Source of the DNA: Halomonas socia
GTDB lineage: Bacteria > Pseudomonadota > Gammaproteobacteria > Pseudomonadales > Halomonadaceae
Reading direction: 5' to 3'
DNA length: 64,000 nucleotides
Assembly (NCBI RefSeq): GCF_010977575.1
Contig: NZ_CP048812.1
Span: forward strand, 3,968,001-4,032,000
Positions 18,166 to 28,720 of the stretch are shown here, one piece after another (positions within the stretch are counted from its first letter, which is position 1; the number at the start of each line of letters is the position of its first letter). A program made the position numbers and the translations under genes. The notes under the pieces are model-generated. The model did not search any database. It was not told the DNA's origin and was given only the letters and a program-made list of their open reading frames with translations.

Positions 18166-19390
18166 CAGGTAGTCTCCTCGGCCGGCGCACCAACGCGCTG
18201 CTGGCGGCGCTTGATGTTGGCCTGAACAAAGATGTGGTCGATCAGCGGAGCGAACAGGTTGGCGAACAGGATCGCCAGCATGATGCCCTCGGGGAATGCC
18301 GGGTTGACTACGCGGATCAGCACGGTCATCACGCCGATCAGCGCGCCGAAGATCAGGCGGCCCTGGTTGGTCATGGAGGCCGACACCGGATCGGTGGCCA
18401 TGAACACCATGCCGAAGGCGAAGCCGCCGATCACCAGGTGCCAGTACCACGGCATGGCGAACATCGGGTTGGTGTCGGAACCGATCAGGTTGAACAGTGC
18501 ACTGGTCGCGACCATGCCGAGGAACACCCCGAGCATGATTCGCCACGAGGCGATTCCCGTCCACAGCAGCACCGCGGCACCGATGAAGATCGCCAGCGTC
18601 GAGACCTCACCCACGGAGCCGGGAATGAAGCCGAAGAAGGCGTCCCACCAGCTGAACTGGGTGGTCAGCGCGGCCATGCCCTCCTGGAAAGCGATCGACA
18701 GCGCGGTGGCGCCGGTGTAGCCGTCGGCGGCGACCCATACCGCATCCCCAGAGATCTGCGCCGGGTAGGCGAAGTAGAGGAAGGCGCGGCCGGTCAGCGC
18801 CGGGTTGAGGAAGTTCTTGCCGGTGCCGCCGAAGATCTCCTTGCCGATCACGATGCCGAAGGTGATGCCCAGCGCCACCTGCCACAGCGGAATGGTGGCC
18901 GGCAGGATCAGCGCATACAGCACCGAGGAGACGAAGAAGCCTTCGTTGACCTCGTGGCCGCGCTTGACCGCGAACAGCACTTCCCAGAAGCCACCCACGG
19001 CGAAGGTCACCAGGTAGATGGGTAGGAAGTAGGTCGCACCGAGCACGAAGTTGGCCCACAGGCTGCCCGGATCGTGGCCGCTGGCGAGCAGCATCATGAT
19101 CGCTTCACGCCAGCCATCCATCGACTCGTAGCCGCCGGCGATGGCGGTGTTGGCCTGCCAGCCGGCGCTCCACATGCCGAAGAACATCGCCGGGAAGGTG
19201 CACATCCAGACGGTGATCATGATGCGCTTGAGGTCGACGCCATCGCGCACGTGGGCGGTGGTCTTGGTCACGCTGGGTGGCGCATAGAAGATGGTGTCGA
19301 CGGCTTCAAACAGCGGATAGAACTTCTCGTACTTGCCGCCCTTGTGGAAGTGCGGCTCGAGATTGTCGAGTGTCTGTCGGATACCCATCA

Positions 19391-19391
<1 letters not shown>
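18165..19391 (-). CDS. nqrB: Na+-NQR subunit B, covalent FMN membrane subunit
   Basis: A 408-residue polytopic subunit that binds FMN covalently and forms the sodium path and quinone region. ATG 19391 overlaps the last base of the nqrA stop; a second ATG follows at 19388. The N-terminus [21 protein letters not shown] and the [13 protein letters not shown] segment match Nqr[11 protein letters not shown] carries the flavinylated threonine. Translation is tightly coupled to the end of nqrA, so the nqrA frameshift upstream might also affect it. Confidence 0.97.
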
Positions 19392-20742
<1,351 letters not shown>

Positions 20743-20905
20743 AGTCTCGCCCAGTTAGGATCTGATGTGGAAGGAAAGGGGTTCGACGGACGCACGCGCC
20801 AGCGCGGCTTGCGCCGGCCGCTCGTCACGGACTTCGAATTCTTTTCTTATCAGAAGGTTGCTAGTTCGACCCGAGCTCACTCGAGTCGTGCCAAAAATCC
20901 TGAGC

Positions 20906-20934
20906 ATTATAAAGAGATACGCGGCGAAAGGCCA
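20906..20934 (-). promoter_or_regulatory. Candidate sigma-70 promoter of the nqr operon
   Basis: On the - strand a perfect TATAAT lies at 20906-20911, with a poor -35 (TGGCCT, 20929-20934) at 17-base spacing. It would give a leader of about 155 bases before nqrA. It lies just downstream of the gap terminator, as expected for the first promoter of the operon. Confidence 0.42.
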
Positions 20935-20947
20935 CCGGCGAGAAGGC

Positions 20948-20981
20948 GCAAAACGGCCCGCCGAAGGTCTCGACGGGCCGT
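20948..20981 (-). terminator. Intrinsic terminator of the gap gene
   Basis: ACGGCCCG and CGGGCCGT (20953-20981) pair across a loop containing CTTCGG, followed on the - strand by a TTTT run. It is about 50 bases after the gap stop codon and separates gap from the nqr promoter. Confidence 0.8.
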
Positions 20982-21028
20982 GTATAAGCGTGGCAATGAC
21001 GCTGGGCGCTAGCCGCCCAGCGCCGGGA

Positions 21029-22492
21029 TCAGTCGCGGTCCTTGGGGAACACCAGGAAGCTGACGTTGGACATGTGCTGGAGGATACGCACCACCTGGCA
21101 GCTATAGCCGAACTCGTTGTCGTACCACACGTAGAGCACCGCGTTCTTGCCGTCGGCGATGGTCGCCTTGGCGTCGACGATGCCGGCGTGGCGGTTGCCG
21201 ACGAAGTCCGACGACACCACTTCCGGCGAGTCGACATAGTCGATCTGCTTCTGCATCGGCGAGTGCACCGCCATGCGCCGCAGGTAGTCGTTGAGCGCCT
21301 CGGCGTCGGTGTCCTGATGCAGGTTGAGGTTGAGGATCGCCATCGACACGTTGGGGGTCGGCACGCGAATCGCGTTGCCGGTCAGCTTGCCGGCCAGCTC
21401 CGGAAGCGCCTTGGCCACCGCCTTGGCGGCGCCGGTTTCGGTCAGCACCATGTTGAGCGGCGCGCTGCGCCCGCGGCGGTCGCCCTTGTGGTAGTTGTCG
21501 ATCAGGTTCTGGTCGTTGGTGTAGGAGTGCACCGTCTCTACGTGACCGTGCTCGATGCCGTACTGGTCGTTGATCGCCTTGAGCACCGGCACGATGGCGT
21601 TGGTGGTACACGACGCCGCCGAGACGATGCGGTCGTCGCTACCGATGTCGGCGTGGTTGATGCCGTAGACGATGTTCTTGACGTCGCCCTTGCCCGGCGC
21701 GGTGAGCAGCGCCTTGGCCGCGCCCTTGCAGGCGAGGTGCTGGGAGAGCCCCTCTGCGTCGCGCCACATGCCGGTGTTGTCGACGACCAGCGCGTTGTCG
21801 ATGCCGTAGGCGGTATAGTCGATCTCGGACGGCGCGTTGGCGTAAATCACCTTGATGTAGTTGCCGTTGGCGACCAGCGCGCTATTTTCGGCGTCGACGC
21901 TGATGCTGCCGGAGAACGGGCCGTGCACCGAGTCGCGGCGCAGCAGGCTGGCGCGCTTCTCGAGGTCCTTGGCGATATCACCGCGGCCGCGCACGACGAT
22001 GGCGCGCAGGCGCAGCAGATTGCCGCCGCCGGCCTTCTCGATCAGGATCCGCGCGAGGATGCGGCCGATGCGGCCGAAGCCGTAGAGCACCACGTCCTTG
22101 GGTTCGTTGTGGTTGCCGTTGGCCTGATGACCGCCGACGATCTCGGCCAACTCACGCTCGAGGAAGGCGTGGACGTCGCCGTTGCCGCGGGTCTTGTAGG
22201 CCACCGCCAGCTTGCCGACGTCGATGTGAGCCGGCCCCAGGTCGAGCTCGGTCATGGCCTTGACCAGCGGAAAGGTGTCGCGCACGTCGAGCTCAGTGCC
22301 CTCGACCTTCTTGACGAAGCGATGGTCCTTGAGGATGCGAATCACCGACTGGTTGATCAGCGAGCGGCCGAACAGCGAGGTGACGATGTTGTACTGGCGG
22401 TAGAGCTTGCCCAGCAGCGGAATCATTTCTTCGGCGATGGCTTCGCTACCTTGCCACTCCTCAAAGACGGTCTCGAGCGTTTGCTGACTCAC
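21029..22492 (-). CDS. gap: Glyceraldehyde-3-phosphate dehydrogenase, long form
   Basis: The 487-residue protein is longer than ordinary GAPDH because of an N-terminal helical extension of about 130 residues. The NAD-binding motif GFGRIGR is at 138-144, and the catalytic cysteine lies in SAASCTTNAI (Cys295). Such long GAPDHs occur in Pseudomonas and relatives, also next to mfd, and are usually linked to gluconeogenesis or alternative carbon use. The start is a GTG at 22492. It oxidises or forms glyceraldehyde-3-phosphate using NAD(P). A separate glycolytic gap would be expected elsewhere. Confidence 0.93.
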   Translation of the reverse strand: MSQQTLETVFEEWQGSEAIAEEMIPLLGKLYRQYNIVTSLFGRSLINQSVIRILKDHRFVKKVEGTELDVRDTFPLVKAMTELDLGPAHIDVGKLAVAYKTRGNGDVHAFLERELAEIVGGHQANGNHNEPKDVVLYGFGRIGRILARILIEKAGGGNLLRLRAIVVRGRGDIAKDLEKRASLLRRDSVHGPFSGSISVDAENSALVANGNYIKVIYANAPSEIDYTAYGIDNALVVDNTGMWRDAEGLSQHLACKGAAKALLTAPGKGDVKNIVYGINHADIGSDDRIVSAASCTTNAIVPVLKAINDQYGIEHGHVETVHSYTNDQNLIDNYHKGDRRGRSAPLNMVLTETGAAKAVAKALPELAGKLTGNAIRVPTPNVSMAILNLNLHQDTDAEALNDYLRRMAVHSPMQKQIDYVDSPEVVSSDFVGNRHAGIVDAKATIADGKNAVLYVWYDNEFGYSCQVVRILQHMSNVSFLVFPKDRD

Positions 22493-22677
22493 GTGGGGCC
22501 TCTTCTACGTCATGGGTATCGAATGTGGCGCCATTATCGCGGCAGCGCAGCACGACAGCAATTGCTGGATAGTCGCAGCCGCTGTAGGGCAATTACAGAA
22601 TCGCGGGCTTGACTACAAGATGCATATAAGGCTGCTATTATCGCGGATTCGCTCTCAAGGTTCGCGATTTCGATACC

Positions 22678-25600
22678 ATGCCGCATTTTTCTCCGCTCGA
22701 CCCGCCGCGCCCCACCGGCACCCGCGAGACGCTCTACTGGCAGCGTCCCCACGGCAGCGCCCTGGCCCTGGCGCTGGCGCGCCTGGCCGCCGATGCGCCG
22801 CTGCTGGTGATCACCGCCGACACCGCCGAGGCCCAGCGCCTGGAAAACGACCTGGCGTTCTTCGCCGACGCCCCGGTAATGCCCTTCCCCGACTGGGAGA
22901 CGCTGCCCTACGACAGCTTCTCGCCGCACCAGGACATCGTCTCGGCGCGGCTGCGCACCCTGCGCGAGCTGCAGCAGGCCAGCCACGGTATCGTGCTGGT
23001 GCCGATCAATACCCTGATGCAGCGCCTGGCGCCGGTGGACTACATCGCCGGGCGGGTACTGACCCTGGAAGTCGGCCAGACCCTGGACCGCGAGGGCTTC
23101 CGCGAAAGCCTGTCGCGGGCCGGCTATCGCGCGGTGGAGACCGTCTATGAACCCGGCGAGTATGCGCTGCGCGGCGCGCTGATCGACCTCTACCCGATGG
23201 GCTCGGAGGCGCCGCTGCGCATCGACCTGTTCGACGACGAGATCGACACCCTGCGCCACTTCGACCCAGACACCCAGCGCAGCCAGGACAAGGTCGAGCG
23301 GGTCGAGCTGCTGCCGGCCCACGAGTATTCGCTGTCGCGCAGCGCCATTGCATGCTTCCGCGAGGGCTTCGAGACGCTGTTCGACGTCGACCCGCGCCAG
23401 TGCCCGCTCTATATCGATGCGCTCAAGGGCATTCCCTCGCCGGGCCTCGAGCAGTACCTGCCGCTGTTCTTCGAGGAGACCGCGACGCTGTTCGAGCACC
23501 TCGCCACAGGCACCCGGGTCGCTACCCTGCCCGACGTGTTCGAGGCCGCCGAGCACCACTGGGCGGCGATCGAGAGCCGCTTTGAGAACCTCGGCGTCGA
23601 CCCCACCCGGCCGCTGCTGCCGCCGCATCGCGCCTTCGTGCCGGTAGCCGAGGTGTTCGGCGCCATCAAGCGCCACCCGCGGGTGGCGATGACCGAGGAC
23701 CCCGAGCATCCTCACGCCCACCTCTCGGCCACCCAGCCGCCGCCCACGGTGGCCATCAACGCCCGCGCCCAGCAGCCGCTGGCATCGTTGCAGCGCTTCC
23801 TGGCCGACCATGCGACGGCGCGGGTGCTGTTCGTCGCCGAGTCGCGCGGCCGCCGCGAGGCCATCGAGGAGCAGCTCGCCCCGCTGCATCTCGCCCTGCC
23901 CCACGTCGACGACTGGCACGCCTTCGCCGGCGGCGAGCAGCGCCTGGCGATCACCGAGGGCGGCCTCGACTCGGGCCTGGCACTCGGCGACAGTGACGCA
24001 GACATTGCCCTTGCGGTGATCACCGAGTCGGAGTTGTTCGGCGAGGTGGTGCGCCAGAGCCGGCGCCGCGCCAAGGCCACCGACGACAACGAGCTGGCGG
24101 TGCGCCACCTGGCCGAGCTCCACGAGGGCTCGCCGGTGGTCCACCAGGCTCACGGCGTAGGCCGCTACCTGGGCCTGGAGCGCCTCGAGGCCGGCGGCCA
24201 GGCCGCCGAGTTCCTGGCCCTGGAGTACGCCGACGGCGCCAAGCTCTACGTGCCGGTGGACAGCCTGCACCTGATCTCGCGCTACGCCGGCGCCAGCGAC
24301 GAGCTGGCGCCGCTGCACAAGCTCGGCTCGGAGACCTGGGACAAGGCCAAGAAGAAGGCCGCCGAGAAGATCCGCGACACCGCCGCCGAGCTGCTCGACG
24401 TCTACGCCCGGCGCGAGGCGCGAGTGGGCTTCGCCTGCGACGTGCCGGTGGAGGAGTACGCGCGCTTCGCCGGCAGCTTCCCGTTCGAGGAGACCCCCGA
24501 CCAGCGGGCGGCGATCGGCGCGGTGATCGGCGACATGACCCGCACCCAGCCGATGGACCGGGTGGTATGCGGCGACGTCGGCTTCGGCAAGACCGAGGTG
24601 GCGATGCGCGCCGCCTTCCTGGCCGTGCACTCCGGACGCCAGGTGGTGGTGCTGGTGCCCACCACCCTGCTCGCCCAGCAGCACTACGACAACTTCCGCG
24701 ACCGCTTCGCCGATACCGCGGTGCAGGTCGAGCTGATCTCGCGCTTCACCGGCGGCAAGGGCCAGGCCGAGTCGCTCAAGCGCATCGAGGAGGGGCGCGC
24801 CGATATCGTCATCGGCACCCACAAGCTGCTCTCCAAGAACATGCGCTTTCCCAACATGGGCCTGCTGATCATCGACGAGGAGCACCGCTTCGGTGTGGCC
24901 CAGAAGGAGCGCCTCAAGAGCCTGCGTGCCGAGGTCGATATCCTGACCCTCACCGCCACGCCGATCCCGCGCACTCTCAACATGGCGATGAGCGGCATCC
25001 GCGACCTGTCGATCATCGCCACCCCGCCGGCGCGGCGACTGTCGGTAAAGACCTTCGTCCAGCAGCGCAACGAGGCGGTGGTTAAGGAGGCGATCCTGCG
25101 CGAGATCCTGCGCGGCGGCCAGGTCTACGTGCTGCACAACGAGGTCAAGAGCATCGAGGCCAGTGCCGAGAAACTGCGCGAGCTGGTGCCCGAGGCGCGC
25201 GTGGCGGTGGCCCACGGCCAGCTGCCTGAGCGCTCGCTGGAGCGCATCATGTCCGACTTCTACCACAAGCGCTTCAACGTGCTGGTGTGCTCGACGATCA
25301 TCGAGACCGGCATCGACGTGCCCAGCGCCAACACCATCATCATCGAGCGCGCCGACAAGTTCGGCCTGGCCCAACTGCACCAGCTGCGCGGCCGGGTCGG
25401 CCGCAGCCACCACCAGGCCTACGCCTACCTGCTGACTCCGCATCCCAAGGCGATCACCCGCGATGCCGCCAAGCGCCTCGAGGCGATCAGCCAGGCCGAG
25501 GACCTCGGCGCCGGCTTCACCCTGGCCAGCCACGACATGGAGATTCGCGGCGCCGGCGAACTGCTCGGCGACGAGCAGAGCGGCCAGATGGAAACCATCG

Positions 25601-26139
25601 GCTATAGTTTGTACATGCAGATGCTCGAGCGTGCGGTGAGGGCGATCAAGGCCGGCAAGACGCCGAACATCGAGGCGCCGCTGGACCAGGGGGTGGAGAT
25701 CAGCCTGAATCTGCCGGCACTGATCCCCGACGACTACATGCCTGATGTGCAGCAGCGCCTGATCATGTATAAACGCATTGCCAGCGCCGAGGACGAGGCT
25801 GCGCTGAAGGAGCTGCAGGTCGAGCTGGTCGACCGCTTCGGCCTGCTGCCGGCCCCGCTCAAGACGCTGATGCGCCAGACCCGGCTGCGCCAGCGCGCCG
25901 AGCGGCTGGGCATTTCGCGGCTCGAGGCGGGGCCACAGCGCGGCCGGGCGATCTTCGCCACCGGCACCGCCGTAGACCCGATGACGCTGGTCACGCTGAT
26001 ACAGAAGGATCCGGTTCACTACCGACTCGACGGCGCCGATACCCTGCGCTTCGAGCTCGAGATGGAAACCGAAGAAACGCGCTTCAACGTGGTCGAAGGC
26101 CTGCTGGAGCGATTGAACCGCAAGACCGAGACGGCTTGA
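22678..26139 (+). CDS. mfd: Transcription-repair coupling factor Mfd
   Basis: Mfd removes RNA polymerase stalled at DNA lesions and recruits UvrA. The 1153 residues give normal length and domain order: a UvrB-like N-terminal module (PDWETLPYDSFSPHQDIVSAR), a CarD/RID RNA-polymerase-interaction domain near residues 470-560 (HGVGRYLGLERLEAGG), an RecG-like helicase core with motif I GDVGFGKTEVAMRAAF near 635 and the DEEHRF box near 735, and a C-terminal TRCF domain. It is divergent from gap across 185 bases. A 1256-residue open frame on the other strand is a GC-rich shadow. Confidence 0.97.
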   Translation: MPHFSPLDPPRPTGTRETLYWQRPHGSALALALARLAADAPLLVITADTAEAQRLENDLAFFADAPVMPFPDWETLPYDSFSPHQDIVSARLRTLRELQQASHGIVLVPINTLMQRLAPVDYIAGRVLTLEVGQTLDREGFRESLSRAGYRAVETVYEPGEYALRGALIDLYPMGSEAPLRIDLFDDEIDTLRHFDPDTQRSQDKVERVELLPAHEYSLSRSAIACFREGFETLFDVDPRQCPLYIDALKGIPSPGLEQYLPLFFEETATLFEHLATGTRVATLPDVFEAAEHHWAAIESRFENLGVDPTRPLLPPHRAFVPVAEVFGAIKRHPRVAMTEDPEHPHAHLSATQPPPTVAINARAQQPLASLQRFLADHATARVLFVAESRGRREAIEEQLAPLHLALPHVDDWHAFAGGEQRLAITEGGLDSGLALGDSDADIALAVITESELFGEVVRQSRRRAKATDDNELAVRHLAELHEGSPVVHQAHGVGRYLGLERLEAGGQAAEFLALEYADGAKLYVPVDSLHLISRYAGASDELAPLHKLGSETWDKAKKKAAEKIRDTAAELLDVYARREARVGFACDVPVEEYARFAGSFPFEETPDQRAAIGAVIGDMTRTQPMDRVVCGDVGFGKTEVAMRAAFLAVHSGRQVVVLVPTTLLAQQHYDNFRDRFADTAVQVELISRFTGGKGQAESLKRIEEGRADIVIGTHKLLSKNMRFPNMGLLIIDEEHRFGVAQKERLKSLRAEVDILTLTATPIPRTLNMAMSGIRDLSIIATPPARRLSVKTFVQQRNEAVVKEAILREILRGGQVYVLHNEVKSIEASAEKLRELVPEARVAVAHGQLPERSLERIMSDFYHKRFNVLVCSTIIETGIDVPSANTIIIERADKFGLAQLHQLRGRVGRSHHQAYAYLLTPHPKAITRDAAKRLEAISQAEDLGAGFTLASHDMEIRGAGELLGDEQSGQMETIGYSLYMQMLERAVRAIKAGKTPNIEAPLDQGVEISLNLPALIPDDYMPDVQQRLIMYKRIASAEDEAALKELQVELVDRFGLLPAPLKTLMRQTRLRQRAERLGISRLEAGPQRGRAIFATGTAVDPMTLVTLIQKDPVHYRLDGADTLRFELEMETEETRFNVVEGLLERLNRKTETA

Positions 26140-26185
26140 ACGGATGACCCACCGAGCAAGCGCCTGATGATAAAGGTACCACTCG

Positions 26186-27289
26186 GTGAACGAGACCAAG
26201 CTCATGAACATGCCCCTTACCCACGATCTTGGCGGCCGGCTGCGCGCCGCCCTGGCCACGGCGCTGCTGGCCTTCGCGCCGCTGACGCTGGCCGACACCG
26301 CCAACGGCGAGCGACCGGTGGGCCACTACCCGATCCCCGACCAGGGCGATGTGATCGGCAGCATCCAGACCGTGACCGCGGCCAAGGAAGATACCCTGAT
26401 CGATATCGGCCACCGCTTCGGGCTGGGCATCGAGGAGATGCGCCGCGCCAACCCCGAGCTGAGCCTGTGGTATCCCGGCGAGGGCGCCGAGGTGGTCGTA
26501 CCGACCCAGCACATCCTGCCGCCCGGCCCCCGCGACGGAATCGTCGTCAACCTGCCGGAGATGCGCCTCTACTACTATCCGCCAGCGGCCAGCGGCGAGA
26601 CGCCGGTCGTCGAGACCTACCCGATCAGCGTCGGTCGCGAGGGTTTCTCCACGCCGGTGGCCTCGACCCGCACCACCATGAACATCAAGGATCCGCACTG
26701 GGCGCCGCCGCGTTCGATGCGCGAGGAAGCCGCCGCCCGCGGCGAGCCGCCGCCCACGGTGGTGCCGCCGGGCCCCGACAACCCGCTGGGCCGCCATGCG
26801 ATCCTGCTGGGGCTGCCGAGCTACCTGATCCACGGCACCAACCAGCCCGACGGCGTCGGCATGCGCGCCAGCCGCGGCTGTATCCGCATGCTGCCGCGGG
26901 ATATCGAATCGCTCTACTCGCGGGTGCCGGTGGGCACCGCGGTACACCTGATCAATGAGCCATTCAAGGCCGGCTGGGACGCCGAGGGCGCCCTGCTGGT
27001 GCAGTCGTTCCCGCTGCTCGATGAGCAGGAGGACTCCTTCCAGCCGGTGCTCAACGCCCTGGAGATGCTCGCCAGCGCCTTCGGCGACGAGCAGCACCCG
27101 GTGGACTACGCCCGCGTGCGCGCCGAGGTCGAGGCGCCCAAGGGCCAGCCGGTGGCGGTACTGCGCGAGGCTCGCGAAGAGCCCATCGAGACCGCCGAGG
27201 AGCCTCGCCCCGCTCCCGAAGGCATCTACCGCCACCTCGGCGAGCCGGACAACGGCCTCTACCAGCAGCTCGAGCTGGCGATGGGCTGA
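26186..27289 (+). CDS. L,D-transpeptidase (ErfK/YbiS type) with LysM-like domain
   Basis: A periplasmic enzyme of the YkuD family: a signal peptide (to about residue 40), a LysM-like peptidoglycan-binding segment (TAAKEDTLIDIGHRFGLGIEEM), then the catalytic domain. His216 (IHGTNQP) and the nucleophile Cys232 (SRGCIRM) are in place. GTG 26186 is preferred because AAAGGT lies 8 bases upstream; ATG 26204 is the alternative. E. coli relatives (ErfK, YbiS, YcfS) attach Braun lipoprotein to peptidoglycan, and a Lpp-like gene lies 260 bases away. A C-terminal extension of about 80 residues after the YkuD domain is also typical of the ErfK group. Confidence 0.93.
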   Translation: MNETKLMNMPLTHDLGGRLRAALATALLAFAPLTLADTANGERPVGHYPIPDQGDVIGSIQTVTAAKEDTLIDIGHRFGLGIEEMRRANPELSLWYPGEGAEVVVPTQHILPPGPRDGIVVNLPEMRLYYYPPAASGETPVVETYPISVGREGFSTPVASTRTTMNIKDPHWAPPRSMREEAAARGEPPPTVVPPGPDNPLGRHAILLGLPSYLIHGTNQPDGVGMRASRGCIRMLPRDIESLYSRVPVGTAVHLINEPFKAGWDAEGALLVQSFPLLDEQEDSFQPVLNALEMLASAFGDEQHPVDYARVRAEVEAPKGQPVAVLREAREEPIETAEEPRPAPEGIYRHLGEPDNGLYQQLELAMG

Positions 27290-27299
27290 AAGACGTCGC

Positions 27300-27330
27300 A
27301 AAAAAAAAAGCCCGGGCGCATGGCCCGGGC
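27300..27330 (-). terminator. Strong intrinsic terminator reading leftwards
   Basis: GCCCGGGC (27310-27317) and GCCCGGGC (27323-27330) form an 8-bp stem with a 5-base loop, followed on the - strand by ten T residues. On the + strand only AAATTT follows. It therefore stops transcripts coming leftwards from the lipoprotein gene, just beyond the L,D-transpeptidase stop. Confidence 0.85.
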
Positions 27331-27478
27331 AAATTTGCAGGGTGCAAACGATTGGTAAGGGATGCTAGTCGCTTGCCAAGCTAGGTTAACCCCCTTACCC
27401 ACCGAGGGTTACCAGCAATAGCCGGCAAGAAACCTCGCAATTCTCCTCTTCCGCTTTCCCACCCTGACACAAGCACCG

Positions 27479-27506
27479 AGGCCGGCCCCTAATGGAGCCG
27501 GCCTCG
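27479..27506. other. GC-rich hairpin downstream of the lipoprotein gene
   Basis: GAGGCCGGC and GCCGGCCTC form a 9-bp perfect inverted repeat about 50 bases after the lipoprotein stop, with no T tract on either strand. It could protect the abundant mRNA from 3' decay. The rest of 27331-27552 shows nothing else recognisable. Confidence 0.45.
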
Positions 27507-27552
27507 GGTAAACCGATGCTGAAAGCGTTAGCTTTCGGCACCCATGACAGAA

Positions 27553-27816
27553 TTACTTCTGCATGGAGCGCTCGAACATGCGATTCATCTCTTCGCGGTT
27601 CTCGCGAGACATCTGCAGAGCAGCCTGAGCGTCACGCTGCGCCTGGTTAGCGGTATTCTGCGCCTGGTTGGCCACGTTCAGCGCTTCGGAAGCGTCAGCC
27701 TGAGCAGACTCAGCGGTCATGCGCACTTCGTCCAGGGCGCCGGTAGAGGCACAGCCCGCCAGAATCGCCAGAGAGGCAGCGGCAGCGGTAAGCTTCAGAG
27801 TGTTCTTGATAGTCAT
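27553..27816 (-). CDS. lpp: Braun-type murein lipoprotein (Lpp/OprI-like)
   Basis: An 87-residue lipoprotein with a perfect lipobox LAGC (Cys22), leaving a 66-residue mature chain. The mature part is an alanine-rich helix with heptad-like spacing (QADASEALNVANQAQNTANQ), as in Lpp and OprI trimers, and ends in lysine, the residue joined to diaminopimelate in peptidoglycan. The promoter is strong (TTGACA, 16 bases, TATGAT), the ribosome-binding site is AAGGAG, and a strong terminator lies downstream. These fit a very abundant protein. It sits between two L,D-transpeptidase genes, the enzyme family that makes the Lpp-peptidoglycan bond. Confidence 0.9.
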   Translation of the reverse strand: MTIKNTLKLTAAAASLAILAGCASTGALDEVRMTAESAQADASEALNVANQAQNTANQAQRDAQAALQMSRENREEMNRMFERSMQK

Positions 27817-27912
27817 GGTGTTCTCCTTGAGAGACTTCCTTGGTTCAGCTTGGGTTGTGCCTGCTTAACAGGCGTCCTGCTATCGCAGGTTCTTCTGCAC
27901 GTCACGATGGCA

Positions 27913-27940
27913 ATCATAGACGGCCAACACGTGATGTCAA
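27913..27940 (-). promoter_or_regulatory. Strong sigma-70 promoter of the lipoprotein gene
   Basis: On the - strand TTGACA (27935-27940) and TATGAT (27913-27918) are separated by 16 bases, giving a leader of roughly 90 bases before ATG 27816. This is the clearest sigma-70 promoter in the window. Confidence 0.8.
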
Positions 27941-27954
27941 ACACTGTTTTATTA

Positions 27955-27975
27955 TAGACAGGCTCCGCCTGTCTA
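27955..27975. other. Perfect hairpin upstream of the lpp promoter
   Basis: TAGACAGGC and GCCTGTCTA flank TCC in a 9-bp perfect stem. It lies 30 bases after the stop of the second L,D-transpeptidase gene and 15 bases before the lpp -35 box. It may end the transpeptidase transcript (no T tract, though) or act as an operator. Confidence 0.45.
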
Positions 27976-28004
27976 CACGAAAAAACCTATCGCGCCCCTA
28001 GAGC

Positions 28005-28601
28005 CTAGCGGATCACGACCCGTGTGCCAATGCCGATCAGCTCGGCAAGCCGCTCGATCTCCTCATTGGTCACCGCCACGCAGCCCAGGGTCCAGTCGAA
28101 ACGACCGTGAATCTCGGGATCACCGCTGCCGATGCCGTGCAGGCCGATGTTGCCGCCCAGCACGGTATCCTGAGGCGGGCGACCGTGACGGCGCAGATAG
28201 TAGTGGTATTCCTCGTACTCGACGCGACTCATCACCCCGGCGTTGAGGGCGTCCAGGGCATGCCAGGGGGTCGGGTAGTCGACGTTGAAGAACAGATGGA
28301 AGCGACTCTCGGGATTGATGCCGTTGACGCGAAACTCGCCCTTGGGGGTCTGCTTATCGCCCCTCACACGCATCCGCGCGGCGCCGCGCTGGCCGACCGA
28401 GATGCCGTGTATCCGCTCGAGCGGGAAGTCGCCGCGATAGACAGTCAGCGTGGCATCGCTGTTGTCTACCTTGACCCAGACTTCAAACGGATCACGAGGG
28501 CCAAAATCGGTGGCGATGTTGTCGATCAGGCTGGCCTTCAGGCCAAGGGTCGGCGTAAGCGCCATCGCGACGATGGCAATCAGTCGGGTGAGTCGGCTCA
28601 T
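28005..28601 (-). CDS. L,D-transpeptidase (YkuD family), short form
   Basis: A 198-residue secreted protein with a signal peptide (residues 1-22) and a YkuD domain. The catalytic residues are His155 (NIGLHGIGSG) and Cys174 (WTLGCVAVTN); the conserved glycine and TPKGEFRV substrate-loop motif are present. It lacks a LysM domain, unlike the enzyme at 26186, and resembles the YafK/DpaA-like and short YkuD proteins. It could crosslink peptidoglycan (3-3 links), attach the neighbouring lipoprotein, or detach it as DpaA does. The sequence alone does not decide. Confidence 0.9.
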   Translation of the reverse strand: MSRLTRLIAIVAMALTPTLGLKASLIDNIATDFGPRDPFEVWVKVDNSDATLTVYRGDFPLERIHGISVGQRGAARMRVRGDKQTPKGEFRVNGINPESRFHLFFNVDYPTPWHALDALNAGVMSRVEYEEYHYYLRRHGRPPQDTVLGGNIGLHGIGSGDPEIHGRFDWTLGCVAVTNEEIERLAELIGIGTRVVIR

Positions 28602-28720
28602 GACATCAGTTACTCTCGGCTAGCACGTGCAATGAGTGCTTTCTACGCTATCGGCCGCGTCGTGACAAATCCTATTTAACGTCGCCTGTTCAACGCCCTA
28701 GCGTGAGGCCACACCCGCCT

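Noticed and set aside
22609..22641. TTGACT and TATTAT as a mfd promoter
   Set aside because: The spacer is 21 bases, too long for sigma-70.
22534..26304. A 1256-codon open frame on the - strand over mfd
   Set aside because: It is antisense to a fully conserved Mfd, has low-complexity His/Arg/Gln-rich translation and no recognisable domain. Such frames are common where third-position GC is high.
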